A stretch of 64,000 nt of DNA. Origin: Pseudomonas sp. B20(2017) (GTDB lineage: Bacteria; Pseudomonadota; Gammaproteobacteria; Pseudomonadales; Pseudomonadaceae). The notes beneath the pieces were generated by a model. The model searched no databases. It was not told the DNA's origin and saw only the letters and a list, made by a program, of their open reading frames with translations. The position numbers and the translations under genes were made by a program. Each line of letters starts with the position of its first letter. Position 1 is the stretch's first letter. The stretch covers positions 206,280 to 270,279 of the forward strand of contig NZ_NEJP01000008.1 of NCBI RefSeq assembly GCF_002113125.1, given 5' to 3'. Positions 26,975-36,379 of the stretch are shown here, piece after piece.

Positions 26975-28768
26975 ATGACAAAAACAACAATGCGCGCCAT
27001 CTTCACGCCGCACGCGCTCGCCGCGGCGGTGGCCTTGGGTTGCTGTGCCCAGGCGCACGCGGTCGCTTTCAATATCGGGGAAATCGAAGGCACGTTCGAT
27101 TCGTCGCTGTCGGTCGGTGCGAGCTGGGGCATGCGCGATGCCGACAAGTCGCTGGTCGGCACGGTCAACGGTGGGACCGGCCAGTCCTCCACCGGTGATG
27201 ACGGGCGTTTGAACTTCAAGAAGGGCGAGACCTTTTCCAAGATCTTCAAAGGCATCCACGACCTCGAACTGAAGTACGGCGACACCGGTGTGTTCGTGCG
27301 CGGCAAGTACTGGTACGACTTCGAACTCAAGGACGAAGACCGCGAGTTCAAACAGATCAGCGACAAGGGCCGCAAGGAGGGCGCGAAGTCTTCGGGCGCG
27401 CAGATTCTCGATGCGTTCGTCTATCACAACTACTCAATCGCTGATTTGCCGGGCACCGTGCGCGCCGGTAAACAGGTGGTGAGTTGGGGCGAAAGTACCT
27501 TCATCGGTAACTCGATCAACAGCATCAACCCGATCGACGTCTCGGCGTTTCGGCGCCCTGGCGCAGAGATCAAGGAAGGGCTGATTCCGGTGAACATGCT
27601 GTTCGGCTCTCAGGGTCTTACCGATCAACTGACCGTCGAAGGGTTCTATCAACTGGAGTGGGATCAGACCGTCCTCGACAACTGCGGCACGTTCTTCGGT
27701 GTCGATGTGGCGGCGGATGGTTGCAACAGTGGCTACACCGTCGGCAGTCCGGCAGTGGCACCGCTGGTGCCGTTGACCACCGCATTCGGACAAGGCATCC
27801 AGGTCACCCGTGAAGGGGTGGTCATTCCCCGTGGTGGCGACCGCGATGCACGGGATTCCGGGCAGTGGGGCACGGCGTTGCGCTGGCTCGGTGATGACAC
27901 CGAGTACGGCCTCTATTTCATGAATTACCACAGTCGCACACCGTCGGTCGGCACCACCACTGCCGGGCTCTCGACCCTCGCGGCATTGCCGGGCATGGTT
28001 GGAATAGCCAACGGACTGGCTCCCGGCAGCGGCTCGGGGCTGGCACAAAGCGTGATGCTCGGGCGCGGTCAGTACTACCTCGAATACCCGGAAGACATCC
28101 GCCTGTACGGCGCGAGTTTCTCCACCACGCTACCGACCGGCACCGCGTGGACCGGCGAGATCAGCTATCGGCCTAATGCGCCGGTGCAGGTCAACACCAA
28201 CGACCTGACCCTGGCTTTGCTCAACCCGATTACCGGCGGCGCGACGTCACCGCTCGCCACGTCGCCCGGTGCGGACAACAAGGGCTACCGGCGCAAGGAA
28301 GTGACGCAGATCCAGAGCACGCTGACGCACTTTTTCGATCAGGTCTGGGGTGCGGAACGCCTGACCCTGGTCGGCGAAGCGGCGGTGGTGCGGGTCGGCG
28401 GCCTGGAGTCGCGCAGCAAGCTGCGTTATGGCCGCGACTCGGTCTACGGCCAGTACGGTTTCGGCGGTGACACCGACGGTTTCGTCACCTCCACCTCTTG
28501 GGGCTACCGCGCCCGGGCGATCCTCGATTACGCCAACGTGATCGGCGGGATCAACCTCAAACCCAACCTGTCCTGGTCCCACGACGTCGCCGGTTATGGT
28601 CCCAACGGTCTGTTCAACGAAGGCGCCAAGGCCGTCAGCGTCGGGGTTGATGCCGACTACCGCAACACCTATACCGCGAGCCTGAGTTACACCGACTTTT
28701 TCGGCGGTGACTACAACACCCTCGAAGACCGTGACTTCGTGGCCCTGAGCTTCGGTGTGAACTTCTGA
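26975..28768 (+). CDS. DUF1302 family outer-membrane-type protein
   Basis: This 597-residue protein has a signal peptide (TPHALAAAVALGCCAQAHA, cleaved near residue 28) and then a beta-rich, Gly/Asn/Tyr-rich sequence ending in a barrel-type C-terminus (FVALSFGVNF with terminal Phe). DUF1302 proteins are usually encoded with a DUF1329 lipid-binding-like protein, and often with an RND transporter and hydrophobic-substrate catabolism genes. The ATG at 26975 has GGGGAAG upstream. The DUF1329 gene follows within 23 bp. Confidence 0.9.
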   Translation: MTKTTMRAIFTPHALAAAVALGCCAQAHAVAFNIGEIEGTFDSSLSVGASWGMRDADKSLVGTVNGGTGQSSTGDDGRLNFKKGETFSKIFKGIHDLELKYGDTGVFVRGKYWYDFELKDEDREFKQISDKGRKEGAKSSGAQILDAFVYHNYSIADLPGTVRAGKQVVSWGESTFIGNSINSINPIDVSAFRRPGAEIKEGLIPVNMLFGSQGLTDQLTVEGFYQLEWDQTVLDNCGTFFGVDVAADGCNSGYTVGSPAVAPLVPLTTAFGQGIQVTREGVVIPRGGDRDARDSGQWGTALRWLGDDTEYGLYFMNYHSRTPSVGTTTAGLSTLAALPGMVGIANGLAPGSGSGLAQSVMLGRGQYYLEYPEDIRLYGASFSTTLPTGTAWTGEISYRPNAPVQVNTNDLTLALLNPITGGATSPLATSPGADNKGYRRKEVTQIQSTLTHFFDQVWGAERLTLVGEAAVVRVGGLESRSKLRYGRDSVYGQYGFGGDTDGFVTSTSWGYRARAILDYANVIGGINLKPNLSWSHDVAGYGPNGLFNEGAKAVSVGVDADYRNTYTASLSYTDFFGGDYNTLEDRDFVALSFGVNF

Positions 28769-28791
28769 TCTGCCCGAGAAGGATGAATGCA

Positions 28792-30159
28792 ATGCGCAAG
28801 ATGATTCTGCAATGCGGTGTCCTGGCCCTGAGCCTGCTGGCCGCCAACGTGATCGCGGCGGTGTCGCCGGACGAAGCCAACAAGCTCGGCACCAGCCTGA
28901 CGCCGCTGGGTGCCGAGAAGGCCGGCAACGCCGACGGGTCGATTCCGGCCTGGACCGGCGGTATCCCGAAAAACGCCGGTGCGGTCGACAGCAAGGGCTT
29001 CCTGGCTGACCCGTTCGCCAGCGAAAAACCGCTGTTCACCATCACTGCCGCCAACGTCGACAAGTACAAGGACAAGCTCTCTGACGGTCAGGTGGCGATG
29101 TTCAAGCGCTATCCCGAGACCTACAAAATCCCGGTCTACCCGACTCATCGGACGGTGGCCGTGCCGCCGGAAATCTACGAGTCGGCCAAGCGCAGCGCAC
29201 TCAATGTCACCAGCATCAACGACGGCAACGGTCTGGCCAACTTCACCGGCAACCGTTACTACGCCTTCCCGATTCCGAAGAACGGCGTCGATGTGCTGTG
29301 GAACCACATCACCCGATATCACGGCGGTAACCTGCGGCGGATCATCACTCAGGTAACACCGCAGACCAATGGCAGCTACACGCCGATCCGCTTCGAAGAA
29401 GAGATCGCCGTGCCGCAATTGATGAAGGATCTGGACCCTGAAAAAGCCGCCAACGTCCTGACCTTTTTCAAACAGTCGGTGACCGCTCCGGCGCGACTGG
29501 CCGGTAACGTGCTGCTGGTGCACGAGACCCTTGATCAGGTGAAGGAGCCGCGTCTGGCGTGGATCTACAACGCCGGCCAGCGCCGGGTACGGCGTGCGCC
29601 GCAGGTTGCCTATGACGGTCCGGGCACTGCTGCCGACGGCTTGCGTACCTCGGACAACTTCGACATGTTCTCCGGTGCACCGGACCGCTATGACTGGAAA
29701 CTGATCGGCAAGAAGGAAATGTACATTCCGTACAACAGCTACAAACTTGATTCGCCGAGCCTCAAGTACGACGACATCGTCAAGGCCGGACACATCAACC
29801 AGGACCTGACCCGTTATGAACTGCACCGGGTCTGGGAAGTGGTCGGCACGGTGAAACCGAACGAGCGGCACATCTACGCCAAGCGCCACATGTACATCGA
29901 CGAAGACAGCTGGCAGGTGGCACTGGCAGACCATTACGACGGTCGCGGACAACTGTGGCGAGTGGCCGAAGGTCATGCCCAGTACTACTACGATCACCAG
30001 GCTCAGGCCTACACCCTCGAAGCGCTCTACGACATCATCGCCGGCCGCTACATTGCCCTGGGGATGAAGAACGAAGAGAAGCACAGTTTCGAATTCGGCT
30101 TCGAGGCCAAGGCCGCCGACTACACCCCGTCGGCCCTGCGCGCCGAGGGCGTAAGGTAA
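28792..30159 (+). CDS. DUF1329 family periplasmic protein (LolA/LolB-like fold)
   Basis: This 455-residue protein has a signal peptide (ILQCGVLALSLLAANVIAA) and the DUF1329 signature regions (GNADGSIPAWTGG, LIGKKEMYIPYNSYKL, YAKRHMYIDEDSWQVALAD). DUF1329 is predicted to have a LolB-like fold and to carry lipophilic material to or from the outer membrane with DUF1302. The ATG at 28792 is 8 nt after GAAGGA, better placed than the ATG at 28783. A terminator follows. Confidence 0.9.
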   Translation: MRKMILQCGVLALSLLAANVIAAVSPDEANKLGTSLTPLGAEKAGNADGSIPAWTGGIPKNAGAVDSKGFLADPFASEKPLFTITAANVDKYKDKLSDGQVAMFKRYPETYKIPVYPTHRTVAVPPEIYESAKRSALNVTSINDGNGLANFTGNRYYAFPIPKNGVDVLWNHITRYHGGNLRRIITQVTPQTNGSYTPIRFEEEIAVPQLMKDLDPEKAANVLTFFKQSVTAPARLAGNVLLVHETLDQVKEPRLAWIYNAGQRRVRRAPQVAYDGPGTAADGLRTSDNFDMFSGAPDRYDWKLIGKKEMYIPYNSYKLDSPSLKYDDIVKAGHINQDLTRYELHRVWEVVGTVKPNERHIYAKRHMYIDEDSWQVALADHYDGRGQLWRVAEGHAQYYYDHQAQAYTLEALYDIIAGRYIALGMKNEEKHSFEFGFEAKAADYTPSALRAEGVR

Positions 30160-30182
30160 GGGTTTCGATACATTGGCAACGT

Positions 30183-30211
30183 AAAAGGCGACCATACGGT
30201 CGCCTTTTTTA
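30183..30211 (+). terminator. Terminator of the DUF1302-DUF1329 operon
   Basis: AAAAGGCGACC-ATAC-GGTCGCCTTTTTT forms a perfect stem ending in a T-run. Confidence 0.93.
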
Positions 30212-30298
30212 TGGGCGCCAATCAGCGTACTGAATACTCGTCAACAAGCGCCGGGGAGAGGGCTAGGGTGAGCGTACAACGATAAGAAGGCGTACCCG

Positions 30299-32842
30299 AT
30301 GACCGCCATGACCCACGTTCCGGATCGAGTGGATTTTCTCCCGAGACTGTCTTCCCATCACCTGGCGCGTCCGCGCCTTTGCGGGGGGCTGCTGGAGTCA
30401 ACTGCGCGGGTCAAACTGGTCTGCGCGCCCGCCGGCAGTGGCAAGACCGCGCTGCTCACCGAGTGCCTGCTGCAGGCGCCTGTCAATTGCACGGTGTGCT
30501 GGCTGCCGCTGGCAGGGGCGTCCTTGAGCGTTGGCGAATTTTGCGAACGGCTCGCGCGCGCCATGGGGCTGGCAGTCGCAGACGAGACGTCACTGCTGTA
30601 CGAGCTGGCGCGGCGAGCTTCGCCAATCTGGCTGCTGATAGATGATTACTGTCGCTATCCGGAGCCTGCGCTGGATGCCTTTCTCGATCGGATGCTGGCG
30701 GTCAGCAGTCCGGCCCTGACGTGGTGGATCGGCTCGCGGCGCCGTCCGGCCTGCAACTGGCCGCGCCTGCTGCTCGATGATGCCTTGTACGAATGTGAAG
30801 CCGCGGCGTTGGCGCTGACCCGGGACGAAATCGCACAAGCGTTGCGTCACCTGCCTTCCGCCCAGGCCGACAGTGTGGCGGGGCGCATCTTCCAGCGCAG
30901 CGGCGGCTGGTGCGCCGGCGTGCGGATGCTGTTGATGCAAAAATGCGACTGGTCGCAAAAGACCTTGCCGCAGCAACGCATGGACACCTTGCTGGACTAC
31001 CTGCAACACGAACTGTTCAGCGGCCTGAGTCCAGAACTCGCCGAGGCCTGGAGAGTGCTGGCGCATCTGCCGCGGTTCAATGCCGAGCTCTGTGAACACC
31101 TGTTTGGTGCCGGAGAGGGCGCCCAGTACTTGCGCACACTGCAAGTGCTCGGTTGCTTTATCGAGCCCTGGCACGATTCGGCCGACTGGCTGCAGATTTT
31201 CCCGTCACTGTCGCATGTCATTCGCGAAGAGCACTGGCCATCGGGGCGTTCATGGCATCGCCGGGCATGCCAGTGGTTCGCTGCCGCAAATGACTGGCGC
31301 TCGGCTTTTGAACAGGCTCTCCTGGCCGAAGAATATGAAGCGGCCATCAGTCTGTTGCAGTACTTCAGCTTCGAGCACCTGTTCGAAGAGCAAACGGTGG
31401 TGCTGTTGTTGCGGCTGCATGAAATCCAGGGCGGTGAGCTGACAATGAGTTCGCCACAGCTGGTCGGACTGATGACGGCGGCGTTGCTGTTTGCCGGTCG
31501 CTTTGAACAGGCGGCGCAATGTATTGCGCGTCTTTCGTGTTTCCTGCCGCAACCCTCTGCGCAGGGTGAGTCTCAGCTGATTGCACGCTGGCAGGCATTG
31601 AGCGGTTGGCTGGAGCATCTGGAGGGGCGAATGGAAACTGCCCAAGAGCATTTCTCTCAAGCATTGGAAGTACTGGATGCGGACAGCTGGATCGCTCGGG
31701 CACTGTGTTTGTCCGGGTTGACCCAGCAAGCACTTTTGAGAGGCGAACTCGACGTTGCGCACGCCTGTAACCGCCAGGCGCTGTGTCTGGCACGAGCGCA
31801 AGGCTCGCTGGTTATCGAGGCACTGCTTGAGCTCGATCATGCGCAATTGCTGGAGCAGCGCGGCGCAGCGTCCCGGGCTGAAAATCTTCTGGCCAATGTC
31901 CACGATTTGCTTGGCAAGCAATCGAACCGGCCGACACCGTTGATGGGAAGAATCGCTTTACGCCGAGGGCGTTTGGCGCTGAGTCAGGGATTGGACGCTC
32001 GCGCTGCAGCGTTTTTCCAGGTCGGCCTGGAGGATTGCAAGCGCAATCATGACAAGCGCGTGCTGTATGGCTTCATCGGACTGGCGCAATTGGCTGCCAA
32101 CCAGGCGGACTACGAACAGGCTTTCGTGTGTCTGCGCGATGCCGAGCGGCTGATGCAACTGCGGCAGATTCCGGACACGGTCTATCGCGGTGCGTTGCTG
32201 CACGCCAGCAGTCTTTTCTGGCTGCAGCAAGGACGCCACGAACTGGTTTGCGAGGCAATGACCCGCTTGCTGCGACACTATCAGGGACCTGGTGCGTTGC
32301 AGGCTCCACCAGCAACGCTGGAGCTGATTCCGCGAGTCGAGTACCTGCTGATCCTGGCCCGGGTTGGATTGCACAAGGCTCACGATCCCGTCGTGCGCCT
32401 CCAGCAGCTTCTGGAAACCGCCCGGCATTGCAGAATGCTTTCTCTGGAAACCGACTTGCACCTGGCATTGGCCGAGGTGGCTTTCGCACTGGGTGATGAA
32501 ACCCTGGCCGGAACGCATTTGCAGGAGGGTTGTGAAATGGTCAGTCTGCATGGACTGCATCAGGCACTGCATGAACTGAAAATGCGCCGGCCTGAACTGG
32601 CTGGCAGTGCTACCGAGACACCTTGTGCGGTCAGTTCGAACGGTTGCGCATTGCTCAGTCAGCGAGAACTGGAAGTTTTGAGATTGATTGCCAGAGGGTA
32701 TTCCAATCAGCAGATTGCCGATCAGCTGTTTATCTCGTTACATACGGTAAAGACTCATGCCAGGCGTATACATGGAAAGTTGGGTGTCGAGCGCAGAACG
32801 CAAGCAGTGGCCAGTGCAAAGATGCTGGGTCTTGATGTATAG
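30299..32842 (+). CDS. MalT-like LuxR-family transcriptional activator (LAL type)
   Basis: This 847-residue regulator has an N-terminal STAND-type ATPase (Walker A APAGSGKT at 43-50; Walker B-like IWLLIDDY near residue 109), a long helical TPR-like middle (about 380-760) and a C-terminal LuxR HTH (SQRELEVLRLIARGYSNQQIADQL, HTVKTHARRIHGKLGV). This is the MalT/AlkS architecture. It follows the DUF1302-DUF1329 operon and, by analogy with similar neighbourhoods, may activate it in response to a hydrophobic substrate; the toxin-like gene downstream is another candidate target. Confidence 0.9.
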   Translation: MTAMTHVPDRVDFLPRLSSHHLARPRLCGGLLESTARVKLVCAPAGSGKTALLTECLLQAPVNCTVCWLPLAGASLSVGEFCERLARAMGLAVADETSLLYELARRASPIWLLIDDYCRYPEPALDAFLDRMLAVSSPALTWWIGSRRRPACNWPRLLLDDALYECEAAALALTRDEIAQALRHLPSAQADSVAGRIFQRSGGWCAGVRMLLMQKCDWSQKTLPQQRMDTLLDYLQHELFSGLSPELAEAWRVLAHLPRFNAELCEHLFGAGEGAQYLRTLQVLGCFIEPWHDSADWLQIFPSLSHVIREEHWPSGRSWHRRACQWFAAANDWRSAFEQALLAEEYEAAISLLQYFSFEHLFEEQTVVLLLRLHEIQGGELTMSSPQLVGLMTAALLFAGRFEQAAQCIARLSCFLPQPSAQGESQLIARWQALSGWLEHLEGRMETAQEHFSQALEVLDADSWIARALCLSGLTQQALLRGELDVAHACNRQALCLARAQGSLVIEALLELDHAQLLEQRGAASRAENLLANVHDLLGKQSNRPTPLMGRIALRRGRLALSQGLDARAAAFFQVGLEDCKRNHDKRVLYGFIGLAQLAANQADYEQAFVCLRDAERLMQLRQIPDTVYRGALLHASSLFWLQQGRHELVCEAMTRLLRHYQGPGALQAPPATLELIPRVEYLLILARVGLHKAHDPVVRLQQLLETARHCRMLSLETDLHLALAEVAFALGDETLAGTHLQEGCEMVSLHGLHQALHELKMRRPELAGSATETPCAVSSNGCALLSQRELEVLRLIARGYSNQQIADQLFISLHTVKTHARRIHGKLGVERRTQAVASAKMLGLDV

Positions 32843-33021
32843 AAGAGCGTTACAGCGGAGAAATCATTTATTTGTTCGGTTTTTTCTCGGAGACAATTCT
32901 TAAATATTCAAAATGTGAAGTAACGGCCCGCTTGTTTTAGTTGGGGTCGTTGAGCGTTAGCTTTGTTGCATGAATAAATGGCGTTGTGTCATTTAGTTGT
33001 TGATGCTGCAAGGAACTCTCA

Positions 33022-35415
33022 ATGAATCTTTTAAAAGATAACCTCGGTTTTCGGCCCCAATGGCTCGCAGGCACCAGTTCGAACAATCAACAGAAGTATG
33101 AACACCTGATGCAGCAAATGACTGATCAGGAGGCCGAACTCAGACGACTGCTGGGCAAGTCGGCATCTTTGAAAGCCTATGCCTGTGCACGTGTTCAAGA
33201 ATGGATCAACAGTGCATTGGGTACACAGATTGATCCAGAACGTGTCAGTGTACTTTCCCGCTTCAAGACTCAGGTCGCAGGGCGCACGCTCGTTCAAGAG
33301 GATAAACGTTCGTTACTGGAGCTCGCGCTGTTCGGTCTGCATGATCAGAACAACCGGTCTGAAATGAAGTTTGAAGGTCATGTTCCTTCAGGCTTGACTC
33401 AAGCACGCGTGGAAAACTGGTTATCTGGTGTGGATATCCGATCGGATTACTTTGAAGCGCTTCGAAAGTCCTTTGATGATTACGGCGTGCAAGTCGCATT
33501 GTTGGGAGCCCTGGGAACCCGCATTGCTTTCAGCGTGTTTTCGGCGACTTTGCAGGGACACCTCAATCAGTCGAGCATGGAAATGGTCGAGCGCTTCCTT
33601 CAGGGGGATCGCAGCATTGCGGCATCGGCGTTCGTTTTGAAGGGTTACCGGCATGGTTTCAGGGATCTGATTGTTTTCCAGCACAAGAGCAATCCCTATG
33701 GGCCCTGTGCCTTGTACGCTCCCGGCTCGCCGGATGGCAGGGACTGGTACTCGTTCCCCAATATTCGCGAACTCGAGTTTCAGGTGGCCGGCTGGGTCAG
33801 GACCGATGATGGGGTGAGCTATCTGACGTCCCAGGCGCATCCTCAGGAGAGGGGGGCATTGTCCAAATATGTGAAACAGCTTCAGCAACTTCCGAGCGCA
33901 TGGAAAGGCACAACCTTCTACGAATGGCCTGAGGCGCCGGAGGGCATTCTCGCAGAGGCGATTTTCTATCAGATTTCCTGGGATCTGGCCCAGGAGAGTC
34001 TTGTACAGCCGGCGGGTTACCGAAACGCGCCTGCCGATCTTCGTCAGCGTTTCGCTCGATTGAACACCGAGTTGAAAGCCCTTTATATCGTCAACGCTCG
34101 TGAAGCCGGCATCGTTCCTTATGAGACTTTTTGCCGTGATCTCATAAAACAGAACATTGAAGCCTTGCTAAAAGCATCTGGAGAAATCGTCGCAGTCAAT
34201 CCGGATGACATTATTGTCGAGCTGGAGCAGGGTGAAGAAGTTACGTTGTCCCGGATCATTATCAAAGAGACGCCATTCTATGCGCATGAAAGGGATGGCG
34301 AACTGGTAGGCGTTTTTCCGCGCTTTCGTGTAAAGGCGGGCCATCCAGCACTGCGTAATCTTGATATTCGTCATTTGGCAAGCTGGTCCCGAACATTGCG
34401 ACCGGGAGAAAAGTACATTGCCATGTTGCGTTCGGTTTATCTGAACAATCAACATCCGGCGTATGAGCTGAAGCGGGAAATACATTTGAGAATGCAGCAA
34501 GCCGAGATGTACCGGGCGGTATTGTCCAGCCAGTTTGCCGGCGAGATGTCCAGTGGATTGGCTGAACAGTTGAATCGTTTGATTGCAGGGCTGGACAAGG
34601 CCTCGGATCCATCGTTTCCTCCTTATGGAGAAACCGTCACCAACGTGCAATACAGCGCTGTATTCAAACTGCATTTAAAGCGCTGTCTGATTGAAGGCGT
34701 CTATGTTTTCAGATTGGTAGAGGGCGGAAAAGTCACCGAAATTCTCTACACGCCTAACGCACCCGACGGTATCCATTACCGCCCGATGAATCAGCTCTTT
34801 GCGTCGATCAAGGAAAACGCTCTCGGCCAGTATTTCTATGAACGGGTCAAATACATCGAGCAGCCGATCATCGGGACTTTCGTCAATAACATCGAGTTCA
34901 AGAACATCTCCGAAAGCCCGCCCGTCCTTGAGATGAACAGCCGTGTGCAGTCGTTGCGAGCAAGTTACAACGCACGCATAGAGCGGGTCATATCCGATGT
35001 GGACGCACAAACGACCAGCTTCGGCGAAATTATCGGAAAGCTTGTTTATGACACGGCTGTCCTGGCTGCAACGGTCGTCAGCATGGTTATTCCACCGGTG
35101 GGGCTGGCGCTTTCGGCCGTGCAGATTACCAGGAATGTTCTTGAGGGAGCCCAGGCTTACAAGTACGGAGATCGAGCAACAGCTTTCAACCATTTCAAGG
35201 ATGCGTTGCTGGACCTGGCTTCTCTGGTTCCCGGAGGAAAAGAAGCGACCAAGGCTCAGAAGACCCTGATTCAGCTTCTGGGCGATGCCAACACTGTCGT
35301 CGGTCTGGTGGCTTCGGCCACTGGCCAAAGCCTTGGCTACGAGCGTTTTCAGGAACTGCTCGAAGAGATCCTGAAGGAAGAGTCGGCCAGCAATAGCCAG
35401 ACGTTGTTGCTGTAA
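33022..35415 (+). CDS. Dermonecrotic-toxin-like (DUF6543-type) protein, standalone
   Basis: This 797-residue protein has no signal peptide. The central region (ALYAPGSPDGRDWYSFPNIRELEFQ preceded by a beta-rich stretch), the helical segment around 440-530 and the hydrophobic stretch near 680-705 followed by EGAQAYKYGDRATAFNHF resemble the DUF6543 dermonecrotic-toxin-like module found in large pseudomonad toxins. Those usually run well over 1000 residues and carry C-terminal effector or leucine-rich repeat parts; here the protein stops soon after the hydrophobic region. Base composition is clearly AT-richer than the neighbours, suggesting transfer. Assignment is by remembered similarity. Confidence 0.55.
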   Translation: MNLLKDNLGFRPQWLAGTSSNNQQKYEHLMQQMTDQEAELRRLLGKSASLKAYACARVQEWINSALGTQIDPERVSVLSRFKTQVAGRTLVQEDKRSLLELALFGLHDQNNRSEMKFEGHVPSGLTQARVENWLSGVDIRSDYFEALRKSFDDYGVQVALLGALGTRIAFSVFSATLQGHLNQSSMEMVERFLQGDRSIAASAFVLKGYRHGFRDLIVFQHKSNPYGPCALYAPGSPDGRDWYSFPNIRELEFQVAGWVRTDDGVSYLTSQAHPQERGALSKYVKQLQQLPSAWKGTTFYEWPEAPEGILAEAIFYQISWDLAQESLVQPAGYRNAPADLRQRFARLNTELKALYIVNAREAGIVPYETFCRDLIKQNIEALLKASGEIVAVNPDDIIVELEQGEEVTLSRIIIKETPFYAHERDGELVGVFPRFRVKAGHPALRNLDIRHLASWSRTLRPGEKYIAMLRSVYLNNQHPAYELKREIHLRMQQAEMYRAVLSSQFAGEMSSGLAEQLNRLIAGLDKASDPSFPPYGETVTNVQYSAVFKLHLKRCLIEGVYVFRLVEGGKVTEILYTPNAPDGIHYRPMNQLFASIKENALGQYFYERVKYIEQPIIGTFVNNIEFKNISESPPVLEMNSRVQSLRASYNARIERVISDVDAQTTSFGEIIGKLVYDTAVLAATVVSMVIPPVGLALSAVQITRNVLEGAQAYKYGDRATAFNHFKDALLDLASLVPGGKEATKAQKTLIQLLGDANTVVGLVASATGQSLGYERFQELLEEILKEESASNSQTLLL

Positions 35416-35433
35416 CCGGCTGAAGTCAACTGA

Positions 35434-36216
35434 CTAGCGGGCGTCATGCCCCATCCGCCAACTCACGGCCCGCGTCGCCGCCAATAACCGCTGCGCCGCC
35501 GGGCCGTTTTCGTCGGCGTGGAACAGCGAGGTCGGGCCGACGATGGTCAACACTGCCGCGACCTGCCCGAGGGCGTTGAACACCGGTGCCGACAGGGCAT
35601 CGACGCCGGGCATCAGCAAGCCGTGGACATGGTGCAGACCGCGTTCGCGGATCTGTTCGCACAACGTCGCATAGGCTTTTTCGTCCGCGAGCGGATGGCC
35701 GCCGCTGGCGATTTCCTGTTCGCGCAATTCGTCTGTTTCCCGATGCGGCAGGTAGGCGCCGAAGACCAGGCCGGTGGAGGAACTGAGCAGCGGCAACACC
35801 GAGCCCAGTTGCGTCACCACCGTCACCGCGCGCACCGCCGGTTCGATGTGCACCACGGTCGCGCCCTGATTGCCCCACACCGCGAGGAAACAGGTTTCGT
35901 TGAGTTCGTCGCGCAACTCGGCCAGCGGCAGGGCGGCGACTTTCAGCACGTCCATACTGTTGAGTGCGGCCAGACCCACGCGCAGCGCTTCACGGCCGAG
36001 ACCGTAGTGGTTGGTGGCGGTGTTCTGTTCGGCGAAACCGCTGGCGATCAACGCCTGGAGATAACGGTGAACCTTGCTCGCCGGCATCTGCACATGTTCG
36101 GCCAGACGCGACAGCGAAGTGGACGGCGACAACTCGGCCAGGGCCTTGAGGATGTCGGTGCCGACTTCGGCGGAGCGGACTTTCTGTTTGCCGTTGCTGT
36201 CGCTGGATTTTTCCAT
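35434..36216 (-). CDS. hmgR: IclR-family repressor of the homogentisate operon (HmgR)
   Basis: This 260-residue IclR regulator has an N-terminal winged HTH (SLSRLAEHVQMPASKVHRYLQAL, about 35-58) and an IclR effector domain (about 85-250). It is divergent from hmgA with a 163-bp spacer that contains an inverted repeat made of AATTACG half-sites. In P. putida, HmgR represses hmgABC and is relieved by homogentisate. The location and the operator make the assignment firm. Confidence 0.88.
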   Translation of the reverse strand: MEKSSDSNGKQKVRSAEVGTDILKALAELSPSTSLSRLAEHVQMPASKVHRYLQALIASGFAEQNTATNHYGLGREALRVGLAALNSMDVLKVAALPLAELRDELNETCFLAVWGNQGATVVHIEPAVRAVTVVTQLGSVLPLLSSSTGLVFGAYLPHRETDELREQEIASGGHPLADEKAYATLCEQIRERGLHHVHGLLMPGVDALSAPVFNALGQVAAVLTIVGPTSLFHADENGPAAQRLLAATRAVSWRMGHDAR

Positions 36217-36276
36217 GGTGCTGCCGTGTCCCGGAACGAATGGGCGTCTTTATAGCTTGACGCTGGATAGCGAGCA

Positions 36277-36303
36277 AATTACGTTATGCGTAATTGAATT
36301 ACG
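36277..36303. promoter_or_regulatory. Putative HmgR operator
   Basis: AATTACG (36277-36283) and CGTAATT (36289-36295) form a perfect inverted repeat around TTATG, and a third AATTACG follows at 36297-36303. They lie between hmgR and hmgA, upstream of both start codons. Confidence 0.75.
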
Positions 36304-36379
36304 ATAAAAATAACCCCGGCGTGCCAAGACCTCTGATCCAGAGCGTCCGGCCATGCCGACTCCCTGTTCAGGAGGCTCC

